Positions 7,617-13,891 of a stretch of 17,610 bases of DNA are shown here, in pieces; position 1 is the stretch's first letter, and each line of letters begins with the position of its first letter. The notes below the pieces were generated by a model, which worked only from the letters and a program-made list of their open reading frames with translations, had not been told where the DNA came from and made no database searches. This stretch comes from Candidatus Bathyarchaeota archaeon (GTDB lineage Archaea; Thermoproteota; Bathyarchaeia; Bathyarchaeales; DTEX01), in the NCBI GenBank assembly GCA_018397055.1, contig JAGTQS010000021.1:3159-20768 (forward strand). Reading direction: 5' to 3'. The position numbers and the translations under genes were made by a program.

Positions 7617-8300
7617 TTAGCTGTCTACCTGCATCGTTTTCTGCGTGTGCCTTCTTTCCAAGATGAGCGGAGAAAGAATGTTGTTTAAGGCATCTTCTAG
7701 GAGGCGGATGTATTCTTTTGCATCGTAACGGCATGATTGCTTTATTAGCTGTTTTGGTATGACACGTCTTTCGGAGCGTTTGTTGTTTACGTCCAGAATG
7801 ACGTATTTGACTGTTTGACCTGCTGCGACCTCTAGTCCGTGAATGCTAAGCTGTTTCGCCGCTATGGTTTGATGCCAGTTAGCGACGTATTCATCAGGGT
7901 CTTTTGACAGCTGCTTACTTATCACCAAATCATCTAGGCTAATTTCTTTGCTCAGAATCTTGTCAGCGTATCTTCTAAGTAAACGAAAGGCGTAGGGTAT
8001 ACGTTGAATGAATTCCTCAGAGTTTCTCGCCTTAGCCATCTCTTGAAGTATCTCGGCTTGAAAGCAGTTCACAATGTTTGGAGCGTCTCTGCGCCGCACC
8101 TCGATTCCCCTTGCCTTAATTTTTCCATCTTGAAAAACGCCGTAAAATCTGTTTAAGACTGGAACTCCAGGGTTGGTTTTCGAAGGCAGAAAAACTATCC
8201 ACTTATACCGCCCCTCGTAGGATATTGGTAACTCTGTTTTTTCAGTGATTTCCCTGCACAACTCAACAAAGTCCTTGTCGGTTGCGTTTGGTTTTTTCAA
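7617..8300 (-). pseudogene. C-terminal fragment of the PolB2-like DNA polymerase (thumb), cut off by the duplication
   Basis: This 227-codon frame carries the repeated palm segment (KKPNATDKDF to LSKE) and then the unique polymerase C-terminus from ISLDDLVISKQLSKDPDEYV to TQKTMQVDS, which is the thumb region. It contains KARGIEVRRRDAP, the counterpart of the VRGLEAVRRDW segment of family B polymerases. Removing one 374-bp repeat-plus-spacer unit joins it in frame with the upstream part to give one 763-residue polymerase, so the two frames are halves of one gene. A TTG at 8300 is preceded by GGGG at 7 nt inside the inverted spacer, so separate translation of this piece is conceivable but unproven. 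Confidence 0.8.
7943..8297. repeat. Direct repeat copy 1 in polB (355 bp)
   Basis: By eye this is identical, base for base, to 8317-8671 (offset 374 bp). It codes for about 118 residues of the palm following motif C. The offset is not a multiple of three, so the duplication breaks the frame. Perfect identity means a very recent event, ongoing homogenisation, or an artefact of amplification or assembly. Confidence 0.97.
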
Positions 8301-8317
8301 GTATGTACCCCACGCTT
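8294..8317. repeat. Inverted insert between the polB repeats
   Basis: The 19-bp spacer 8298-8316 (CAAGTATGTACCCCACGCT) is the exact reverse complement of 9075-9093, which encodes the catalytic motif A (SSMYPTL). With matching flanks the identity is 24 bp: TTTT at the left joint and T at the right joint are shared by donor and recipient. Read on the coding strand it adds K-R-G-V-H-T and a stop. Confidence 0.97.
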
Positions 8318-10282
8318 TTCTTTGCTCAGAATCTTGTCAGCGTATCTTCTAAGTAAACGAAAGGCGTAGGGTATACGTTGAATGAATTCCTCAGAGTTTC
8401 TCGCCTTAGCCATCTCTTGAAGTATCTCGGCTTGAAAGCAGTTCACAATGTTTGGAGCGTCTCTGCGCCGCACCTCGATTCCCCTTGCCTTAATTTTTCC
8501 ATCTTGAAAAACGCCGTAAAATCTGTTTAAGACTGGAACTCCAGGGTTGGTTTTCGAAGGCAGAAAAACTATCCACTTATACCGCCCCTCGTAGGATATT
8601 GGTAACTCTGTTTTTTCAGTGATTTCCCTGCACAACTCAACAAAGTCCTTGTCGGTTGCGTTTGGTTTTTTTATGTAAAGCGAGTCGACGATTCCATGCA
8701 CGATTTCGAAGCCTTTTTGCTCAGCTAAATATACGGTGTCCATCAACGTTTTTCGGGCGTAGGCGCAGGCGGCGTTGAATGCGTCCACCTTACCAAAACG
8801 GGCATTTCTGTATCCCATATATCCGAAGCACGTGCATAGAATGATTTTGAAGGCTACTTGCCGCTGGTCAAATTTCATCTTTTCTTCGGCGTTGCTTGCT
8901 TTGTCTCTTGCCGCCTTATAATACGCCCGTTTTTTGAGCATAGGCTCCAGAACCTTCGGAATAATTCCTACCCGTTTCTCGCAGATGTTGTATCCAAGTT
9001 CAGGCACACGGTTCCTCGAGTTTGGGCAACACTTGCATCCCACTGTTTCGGGGCTGATGTTCTTCTTTAGCATAAGCGTGGGGTACATACTTGAAAAGTC
9101 GATTTCGCCTACATTGTCGTGGATGCCAAGTTTAGGTTCAAAGTAGAATCCTCCCCTGTCAGCCGTCAGCAAGTCTCTCGCGGTCTTAAAGTTTTCAGGC
9201 TCGTTTTTCTTCCAAGGAACCAGAATGTCGTCTTTGTGGGCTTGATAAAGCTGAATCGACTTCATGCTTGTTCCAATGGTTACTCTGGAGACACTGTAAA
9301 GGGGAATTCTGCATGTTCTAGCAATCTCAACAAGCCCTTCTAAACCGTAACGCTCGTAGAAGCCGGAGTTTTTAAGGTCGATGTGAAGCCTTCCGAGAAG
9401 CCTTTGCGGCGCAGCACGATAATAGACGCGTCCGTACGAAAAGTATGTTGTTCCCTTCTTTTGCACGACGTTGATGCCTGCTTTTTCCCGTCCTAGCTCA
9501 AGCTCTGATAGTACATTGTTCTTAAGAGCCCTTCTTGCCAAGTAAGTGAAAAGAAAATCATCTCCACCCTCTGAAAAAACGATGTCAGGGTCATGTTCCC
9601 TTATAGTTTTCACAAGCGTAATGATTTTTTCTCCTTCATCAGCGGAATCAATAGTTATCTGTTCACCATCGGCTTCCACCAGAATCTTAGCGATTGGGTC
9701 TTCAAATGTTGGAAGGGCGCCTCTGCTGGCAATCTCGGCTTTAAGGTTAACGGTTCTTAAACTTGGAATCTGGTAGTCCACGCTTTCCGCTGAATCCATC
9801 AGTCTCCATGATACGTTGCCGTCTTTAACGGCGGCCTCCACGTATGCGAAGGGGAAAAGGTCTTTTTCGTACAGGTACATTTGGGGAAGAGGGATGTCCA
9901 CGTTCCAAAGTCTGTATTTATCGTAGTCGCCTAGTCTCCACACCACACCAGTCAGAAACCGTAGACTGTCTGCGTCGGGAAATGTTACTTTTAAGACCGT
10001 GGAACGTTCGTTGCTTTGAAGCCCAACAAACTTTTCTACAAAATCAAATTCAGCCTCAACCTCGTTTTTAGGCAGGTACCGAATTAACTGTTCCAAATCT
10101 TTCTTGCTTGGTGCGGAAACGTAAAAGTATGGTCTCCACTCGTCCACGACCTTTAGGCATTCCCCCTTCTCGGTTTTAATCCAGACAGCCATCTTCCCAG
10201 CTTTTTCTAAATAAAGATCAAGCATCCAGCCTCTTACTGGCGCCTCACTGTTGAGGCTGAAGGGCCGATTTAAGTCTCTCAA
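8297..10282 (-). CDS. PolB2-like family B DNA polymerase, truncated before the thumb by an internal duplication
   Basis: This frame holds 661 of the 763 residues expected for the restored gene. Polymerase motif A is present with its catalytic Asp (GEIDFSSMYP, D395). Motif B is altered (KIILCTCFGYMGY instead of KxxxNSxYG). Motif C reads HGIVDSLY: the second Asp (D533) is kept but the first Asp of DTD is Ile. The exonuclease motifs look dead: AEIAS replaces the DIE region, GGDDFLF lacks the NFD pattern, and no YxxxD is seen. This pattern matches archaeal PolB2/Dpo2, linked to error-prone damage tolerance in Crenarchaeota. The start is TTG at 10282, overlapping the 90-residue gene; ATG at 10225 (MLDLYLEK) is an alternative. 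The frame ends in K-R-G-V-H-T from the inverted insert. Confidence 0.82.
   Translation of the reverse strand: MRDLNRPFSLNSEAPVRGWMLDLYLEKAGKMAVWIKTEKGECLKVVDEWRPYFYVSAPSKKDLEQLIRYLPKNEVEAEFDFVEKFVGLQSNERSTVLKVTFPDADSLRFLTGVVWRLGDYDKYRLWNVDIPLPQMYLYEKDLFPFAYVEAAVKDGNVSWRLMDSAESVDYQIPSLRTVNLKAEIASRGALPTFEDPIAKILVEADGEQITIDSADEGEKIITLVKTIREHDPDIVFSEGGDDFLFTYLARRALKNNVLSELELGREKAGINVVQKKGTTYFSYGRVYYRAAPQRLLGRLHIDLKNSGFYERYGLEGLVEIARTCRIPLYSVSRVTIGTSMKSIQLYQAHKDDILVPWKKNEPENFKTARDLLTADRGGFYFEPKLGIHDNVGEIDFSSMYPTLMLKKNISPETVGCKCCPNSRNRVPELGYNICEKRVGIIPKVLEPMLKKRAYYKAARDKASNAEEKMKFDQRQVAFKIILCTCFGYMGYRNARFGKVDAFNAACAYARKTLMDTVYLAEQKGFEIVHGIVDSLYIKKPNATDKDFVELCREITEKTELPISYEGRYKWIVFLPSKTNPGVPVLNRFYGVFQDGKIKARGIEVRRRDAPNIVNCFQAEILQEMAKARNSEEFIQRIPYAFRLLRRYADKILSKEKRGVHT
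8317..8671. repeat. Direct repeat copy 2 in polB (355 bp)
   Basis: This is the partner of 7943-8297. In gene order it is the first copy, lying directly after motif C. It ends at 8671, and the unique sequence upstream continues to the start of the gene. Confidence 0.97.
9074..9097. repeat. Donor site of the inverted insert (polB motif A)
   Basis: This 24-bp stretch within the motif A codons is the reverse complement of 8294-8317. It lies 402 bp beyond the end of the second repeat copy, on the upstream side in gene direction. Confidence 0.95.
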
Positions 10283-10517
10283 GGGCGGCTTTGAACTCCT
10301 TCAGGCTTTTTTGGTGGCTGAGAAGAATGGACATGAACATGGCTTCGGATATGATGGGTCTGACGGCGGCTCCTGCGGCTGAGGCGTATCTTCTGCACTC
10401 GTTTATCAGCTCCTCGAAGGCTTCCCTGTCTTCCTTGCGGAGCGCCTTCAGAAAGGGTTCCCATTTCTTGATCTCGCTTTCCAAGACCATGCGGTAAGAG
10501 GGAACGGTTTTGCCCAA
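10245..10517 (-). CDS. Small helical protein encoded between the RadA-like and PolB2-like genes
   Basis: A 90-residue protein with no recognised family. It is rich in charged and Ala/Leu residues, with long helix-forming runs (ESEIKKWEPFLKALRKEDRE and LKEFKAALERLKSALQ), so it is probably an all-helical adaptor; no membrane segment is seen. The TTG start at 10517 is firm: GGAGG lies 8 nt upstream, formed by the last codons of the RadA-like gene, whose stop is only 3 bp away. It overlaps the TTG start of polB by 38 bp. Sitting between two replication/repair proteins in a coupled operon, it may bridge them. A small gene next to dpo2 is known in Sulfolobales from memory; homology is not established here. 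Confidence 0.75.
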   Translation of the reverse strand: MGKTVPSYRMVLESEIKKWEPFLKALRKEDREAFEELINECRRYASAAGAAVRPIISEAMFMSILLSHQKSLKEFKAALERLKSALQPQQ

Positions 10518-10520
10518 GGC

Positions 10521-11267
10521 TTAAACCTCCATGAACTCTTCCAGCAGAAACTGGTTTCTCGGCTCGTTATAATGCAGGTCAACTGAAACGGCGGGTTTAG
10601 ACGGGTGTTTCTCTAAAGTTAACTTTACATGCGGGTTGCCCTCCTCAATCTTAGCTGCGATGTCTGACCGTCCGATAAGATGCTGTTCAAGCAGCCTCTT
10701 TCGTCTGTTTCCGGATGAAAAAGAGGTTACCACAAAAAGAAGATTTTTTCCTTTTGCCATGTTCCAGAGGAAACAGACGATGCGGTTGAATGTTTTTTTC
10801 GCTTCAAAAAGTCCGATGTCAGAGTCGCAGTAAAGGGCGGCGATGTCTGAGATGACGACGAGCTTAGGTTTCAACCACCTGAGTACCTCAGGAAGCTTCT
10901 CAGTAACTAGGATGGTGAGCTGGTAGCTGGTGAAGGCTCTGGAAACCCAGATGTTTTTCAAGGTTTCCTCAGGATCCAGTCCCAGCAGACGCGCGTTTTC
11001 CGAGATTAGGTACGGGTCGAAGCGGTTGCCGCCGTCAATGAAGACAGCAGGCGAGCTTAACCCTCCTTCAACAATGGAAAGTTGGCTTCGGACGCACAGC
11101 AACTCAGAAAAAAAGTGGCACACCTGCGAACCGTGAAAGACGACGAGTTCTCCTATTTTTAACTCGCCGAAAAGCTTGTCCATAACCTCGACGCCAAAGG
11201 TTAAGGATTCTGAGTTATGAACTGCTGTTTGATGAATGCTTGCGACAGGTAACATGAGCTTCATCAT
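10521..11267 (-). CDS. RadA/RecA-family paralogue with degenerate Walker A
   Basis: A 248-residue RecA-fold protein. The segment AVFIDGGNRFDPYLISENAR followed by LLGLDPEETLKNIWVSRAFTSYQL (74-117) closely parallels RadA. A Walker-B-like strand KLVVISD ends at D141. The Walker A position reads FHGSQVCHFF (44-53) in place of GxxxxGKT, so ATP binding is probably lost or altered. The N-terminal helix-hairpin-helix domain of RadA is absent. Such RadA paralogues usually regulate or bridge recombinases. It heads a three-gene operon with a small helical protein and a PolB2-like polymerase, a layout reminiscent of bacterial ImuA-type mutasomes; that functional parallel is inference. The ATG at 11267 follows GAGGAAAAGG. 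Confidence 0.8.
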   Translation of the reverse strand: MMKLMLPVASIHQTAVHNSESLTFGVEVMDKLFGELKIGELVVFHGSQVCHFFSELLCVRSQLSIVEGGLSSPAVFIDGGNRFDPYLISENARLLGLDPEETLKNIWVSRAFTSYQLTILVTEKLPEVLRWLKPKLVVISDIAALYCDSDIGLFEAKKTFNRIVCFLWNMAKGKNLLFVVTSFSSGNRRKRLLEQHLIGRSDIAAKIEEGNPHVKLTLEKHPSKPAVSVDLHYNEPRNQFLLEEFMEV

Positions 11268-11311
11268 AGCCTTTTCCTCAATGAACTTGGGAAATCTAGC
11301 TTAGCTTAGAA

Positions 11312-11322
11312 TGCATTTAAGA
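11312..11322 (-). promoter_or_regulatory. TATA-like promoter of the RadA-like/PolB operon
   Basis: The minus strand reads CTCTTAAATGC about 50 nt before the ATG. A start near 11290 would leave a leader of about 22 nt with the GAGG. The match to the TATA consensus is moderate. No damage-response operator could be recognised. Confidence 0.35.
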
Positions 11323-11399
11323 GGTCTGTGAAAGCCCAGGGAGGGGGGACCGAGGTTGACGCTGCGCATTGTTTAACCTTTTTAGCAAAATGGCTTGTT

Positions 11400-11434
11400 A
11401 CCGTTCACGCGGGAGACCCGTGCGCGTAGACGGT
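11400..11434 (-). other. Imperfect hairpin directly after the DUF72 gene
   Basis: ACCGT (11400-11404) pairs with ACGGT (11430-11434). Inside, CGCGGG (11408-11413) pairs with CCCG plus CG (11417-11424), with a two-base bulge and an AGA loop. The outer arm touches the DUF72 stop codon (11434-11436). No T run follows directly. It may be a terminator or RNA-stabilising structure. Confidence 0.35.
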
Positions 11435-12672
11435 TAAAGGTTGCTGTGCTGTAGGCTAACCAAGACTTCTTCAATGTTTCTAAACGTCTTGTTTGGCAGT
11501 TTTTCCAACAGCGTTGAAGCGTGAACCCTCTTGTTCTCCGTTAAGTCTATCATTTTCCAGCCTTGCTTATTTATGAGCTCCTGCTTCGTCATTGGAAAAG
11601 AGGCGTCTTCAACTAGAACTTCTCTCAGGGATTGCTGCCCCGTTGCCTTCGTTGCCGTTGCGAACCGTCCTGTTTCTTTAAAAATTTTGAATCGAGCTGC
11701 GTCCGTAAACATTTTAACATTGTGGAATGAAATCGCCGTTGTTGACGAGTTACTCTTTGCGATTTTCTGGTCGATTTCGCCTAGTTCCTCGTCTGTGAAC
11801 TGGTAGACGTTGTGCTGCCCCTTTCCGAACAAGCGCGTGTAGAGAACGTTGGATTCAACAGCGGGATTTTCTTTCGAAAGATCGACACAGTGAACTATTC
11901 CCTTGTCACTCATTAATTTTACCAAACTATGTGGAAGTTTATCGCCTATATTACGCCTTACTTCCCAAACGAGCTTAATCCCTTGGAGAAGCAGAGTTCC
12001 ACGGGACTTGTGGAATGAAATCGCCGTTGTTGACGAGTTACTCTTTGCGATTTTCTGGTCGATTTCGCCTAGTTCCTCGTCTGTGAACTGGTAGACGTTG
12101 TGCTGCCCCTTTCCGAACAAGCGCGTGTAGAGAACGTTGGATTCAACAGCGGGATTTTCTTTCGAAAGATCGACACAGTGAACTATTCCCTTGTCACTCA
12201 TTAATTTTACCAAACTATGTGGAAGTTTATCGCCTATATTACGCCTTACTTCCCAAACGAGCTTAATCCCTTGGAAATCTACGTTCTCTAAAAGGGACCT
12301 TGCCGCATCCACTTTGTTCTCATCGAATTGAATTTTAGCCGGAGTTTCCAGCACCAGAAACTTTGCTTTAAGAACTCTGCAGATTTCGGCCATGGTGTTA
12401 AAGGTTTTTATGGCTTCTTCGGTTGGTTCCATATGGTAAGTGTGCGTCACGTCTTTGTAGCAACGAACGGCGAACTCGAAGTCCCGTGGAACTCTGCTTC
12501 TCCAAGATTTAACGAGATTCATGCTTGGAATTTCGTAGAACGTCGAATTTACCTCGACGAAGTTGAAGGCTTCTGCATATGCCTCTAATGATTTGAACTC
12601 GGCAACATTGAAGTAAGCCCAGCCGCCTGCACCTATGAGGAGTTCCATCCTATTCACGTCACTGTTAAGCAT
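11434..12672 (-). CDS. DUF72 (YecE-like) protein with an in-frame internal duplication
   Basis: A 412-residue frame. The N-terminus (LIGAGGWAYFNVAEFKSLEA, then FNFVEVNSTFYEIP and FEFAVRCYKDVTH) is typical of the DUF72 family, a TIM-barrel-like fold of unknown function. Residues about 133-222 and 229-318 are identical, joined by K-S-R-G-T-L-L-L-Q from an inverted insert. Removing the 288-bp unit gives 316 residues, close to the usual size. The duplication keeps the frame but would add a second copy of several barrel strands, so the product may not fold. The first ATG at 12672 is about 33 nt from a TATA box, which suggests a leaderless or nearly leaderless mRNA; M9 (MELLIGAGGW) is the other possible start. 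Confidence 0.85.
   Translation of the reverse strand: MLNSDVNRMELLIGAGGWAYFNVAEFKSLEAYAEAFNFVEVNSTFYEIPSMNLVKSWRSRVPRDFEFAVRCYKDVTHTYHMEPTEEAIKTFNTMAEICRVLKAKFLVLETPAKIQFDENKVDAARSLLENVDFQGIKLVWEVRRNIGDKLPHSLVKLMSDKGIVHCVDLSKENPAVESNVLYTRLFGKGQHNVYQFTDEELGEIDQKIAKSNSSTTAISFHKSRGTLLLQGIKLVWEVRRNIGDKLPHSLVKLMSDKGIVHCVDLSKENPAVESNVLYTRLFGKGQHNVYQFTDEELGEIDQKIAKSNSSTTAISFHNVKMFTDAARFKIFKETGRFATATKATGQQSLREVLVEDASFPMTKQELINKQGWKMIDLTENKRVHASTLLEKLPNKTFRNIEEVLVSLQHSNL
11720..11987. repeat. Direct repeat copy 1 in the DUF72 gene (268 bp)
   Basis: By eye this is identical to 12008-12275 (offset 288 bp, 96 codons, so in frame). Confidence 0.97.
11982..12009. repeat. Inverted insert between the DUF72 repeats
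   Basis: The 20-bp spacer 11988-12007 (GAAGCAGAGTTCCACGGGAC) is the exact reverse complement of 12481-12500. Including shared joint bases the match is 28 bp, with CTTGGA at the left joint and TT at the right joint. Confidence 0.97.
12008..12275. repeat. Direct repeat copy 2 in the DUF72 gene (268 bp)
   Basis: This is the partner of 11720-11987. It comes first in gene order and is followed upstream by unique DUF72 sequence. Confidence 0.97.
12479..12506. repeat. Donor site of the inverted insert (DUF72 gene)
   Basis: This 28-bp stretch coding for part of L-V-K-S-W-R-S-R-V-P-R-D-F is the reverse complement of 11982-12009. It lies 203 bp beyond the second repeat copy, on the same side as the donor in polB. 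Confidence 0.95.
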
Positions 12673-12698
12673 CTATAGTCAATTGCTAGAATATTTTG

Positions 12699-12710
12699 CT
12701 TTTATAAAAA
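12699..12710 (-). promoter_or_regulatory. TATA box of the DUF72 gene, overlapping a T-rich terminator
   Basis: The minus strand reads TTTTTATAAAAGC, a good archaeal TATA element, centred about 33 nt before the ATG at 12672. The start site would fall within a few bases of the ATG. The preceding CCTTTTTCTATTTTT tract (12720-12706) can serve as terminator of the transglutaminase-like gene. Confidence 0.5.
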
Positions 12711-12753
12711 TAGAAAAAGGTAATATATTAAATGAAATTTTACTTTTTGGGTT

Positions 12754-13236
12754 TTAGTTGTATAGGAAGATTACGTTGTTGTTCCAGACTATTGCTATGT
12801 ATATTATCCTGTCGTCGTAAGGTGGCGGAGAATATTGCGTTCTGTCCCAATATGGCTCTCCAACCCTCGGGTTTACAACAGCGTCATTCTGGGGTTCCAC
12901 GTAAACTAGGCCTTGATCTACTGTGTTGAAGCAGACAATAGTGTGAGAGGATTCGGCGAACACGACGTAGACGAGTCCACACTTGATTCCTTTCATAAGG
13001 GCGTGGTTCCTAACGTCAGTTGCGAAGCTTAGGCACGTGTAATTATCCATACTAAAAATGTTCTTGTCTGTTTGGTCGAGGGCGATAAAATCTAGAACTT
13101 CTTGGTAAGTCGGATCCCTTAGCGCCGTGTCTCTAAAGTTCATCGCCCAAGCGTAGTTCACAACAGCAACGACAGAGACAGATACAATCAAGACGATGAC
13201 AAAATCTAGCGAATTACGCGAACAGAATTTTCCCAT
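12754..13236 (-). CDS. Membrane-anchored transglutaminase-like protein
   Basis: A 160-residue protein. Residues 11-30 form a membrane segment or uncleaved signal anchor, and the rest is probably outside the cell. The body has the transglutaminase/papain-like order of catalytic residues: C68 in DNYTCLSFA, H98 in ESSHTIVCFN, and an acidic residue at D107 or E114 (GLVYVEPQND). The spacing and the closing VYVEP match archaeal and bacterial transglutaminase-like proteins, which may be proteases or cross-linking enzymes. At 160 residues it is short for the family but looks complete, with both ends intact. The ATG at 13236 has only a weak ribosome binding site. It forms a single-gene unit and its substrate is unknown. 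Confidence 0.6.
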   Translation of the reverse strand: MGKFCSRNSLDFVIVLIVSVSVVAVVNYAWAMNFRDTALRDPTYQEVLDFIALDQTDKNIFSMDNYTCLSFATDVRNHALMKGIKCGLVYVVFAESSHTIVCFNTVDQGLVYVEPQNDAVVNPRVGEPYWDRTQYSPPPYDDRIIYIAIVWNNNVIFLYN

Positions 13237-13351
13237 ACGTCTCTGCCCTTAAATATTAGTTATCCCAAATTAACCTATTAACTTTACTGGCTACTATTTT
13301 GGAACGGCTCTGAAAGAATCCAAAAATAATGATTCGCCTTCACGGGCTGTC

Positions 13352-13370
13352 AAAAACGTCTTCTAAGACG
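13352..13370 (-). terminator. Hairpin plus T run after tfs
   Basis: On the minus strand CGTCTT and AAGACG (13370-13357) form a tight hairpin followed by TTTTT (13356-13352). It lies 42 bp after the tfs stop, with a T-rich tract between. The form is that of an intrinsic terminator. Confidence 0.5.
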
Positions 13371-13411
13371 AAAATGAATAAAATAACAGAAAATGCCTAA
13401 ATGCACATGGT

Positions 13412-13750
13412 TTATGAGTATTCTCTGAACGTGTAGTTGCACTTCGTGCATCTGAAGAACTGGGTTGAACTTTCATCTGCCCCTCGGGTTTGAACCTGCC
13501 ATACATAGGCAGTGTTGTTTCCACATTTTGGGCACGCAACCGTGACCGTCGGTAGAGTCTGGAGCTTCTGTTCCTTCTTTCCGATGACTACAAGTTGGTC
13601 TTGAGGTTTTGGAGCCGCAACCTTCAATGTGCAGGCTTCGGGCTCCACGGTTTTCTTGTAGCCGCACTTTGGACAGGTAAGGTAGCAGCCTTTACCGTCC
13701 TTTTTCCGTTTAGCCACAAGCCGAGTCTCACATTTGGGACAGAACTCCAT
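13412..13750 (-). CDS. tfs: Transcription factor S (TFIIS/RpoM-like zinc-ribbon protein)
   Basis: A 112-residue protein from the chosen start. The N-terminal zinc ribbon has C4, C7, C26 and C29 (an extra C22 is also present). The C-terminal TFIIS-type ribbon has C73, C76, C101 and C104. The acidic pair D92-E93 in RGADESSTQFF is the catalytic pair that enters the RNA polymerase channel and stimulates cleavage of backtracked RNA; its presence marks an active cleavage factor rather than an inhibitory paralogue. The ATG at 13750 (MEFCPKC) is preferred to an upstream in-frame start at 13780, because a G-rich sequence lies about 5 nt before it and the TATA element at 13799-13808 would place the transcript start near 13778. 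Confidence 0.93.
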   Translation of the reverse strand: MEFCPKCETRLVAKRKKDGKGCYLTCPKCGYKKTVEPEACTLKVAAPKPQDQLVVIGKKEQKLQTLPTVTVACPKCGNNTAYVWQVQTRGADESSTQFFRCTKCNYTFREYS

Positions 13751-13798
13751 TAAAGCCCCCCAAATTAGGATGCGTATCAATTTTTGTTAATGATGGTT

Positions 13799-13810
13799 CT
13801 TTTAAACTTT
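13799..13810 (-). promoter_or_regulatory. TATA-like promoter of tfs
   Basis: The minus strand reads AAAGTTTAAAAGAA with A-rich bases upstream. It is about 55 nt before the chosen ATG, leaving a leader of about 26 nt. Confidence 0.45.
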
Positions 13811-13891
13811 TCTGAACCAAGGCAGGCAATCAATCATGGACACCTTGCTGTTTGAAACCAGCTTAAACAAAAGTCCGCTGCGGGTTCCCTT

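Noticed and set aside
7943..8671. The polB repeats as an insertion sequence or CRISPR unit
   Set aside because: There is no transposase, no terminal inverted repeats and no target duplication, and the repeated sequence is ordinary polymerase coding sequence with only two copies.
11331..11433. A tRNA gene in the gap between the RadA-like gene and DUF72
   Set aside because: The GC-rich stretch suggested one, but there is no GGTTCRA B box and no cloverleaf; only a simple hairpin is found.
7943..12506. A diversity-generating retroelement acting on polB and DUF72
   Set aside because: There is no reverse transcriptase in the window, and the copies are identical rather than showing adenine-specific changes.
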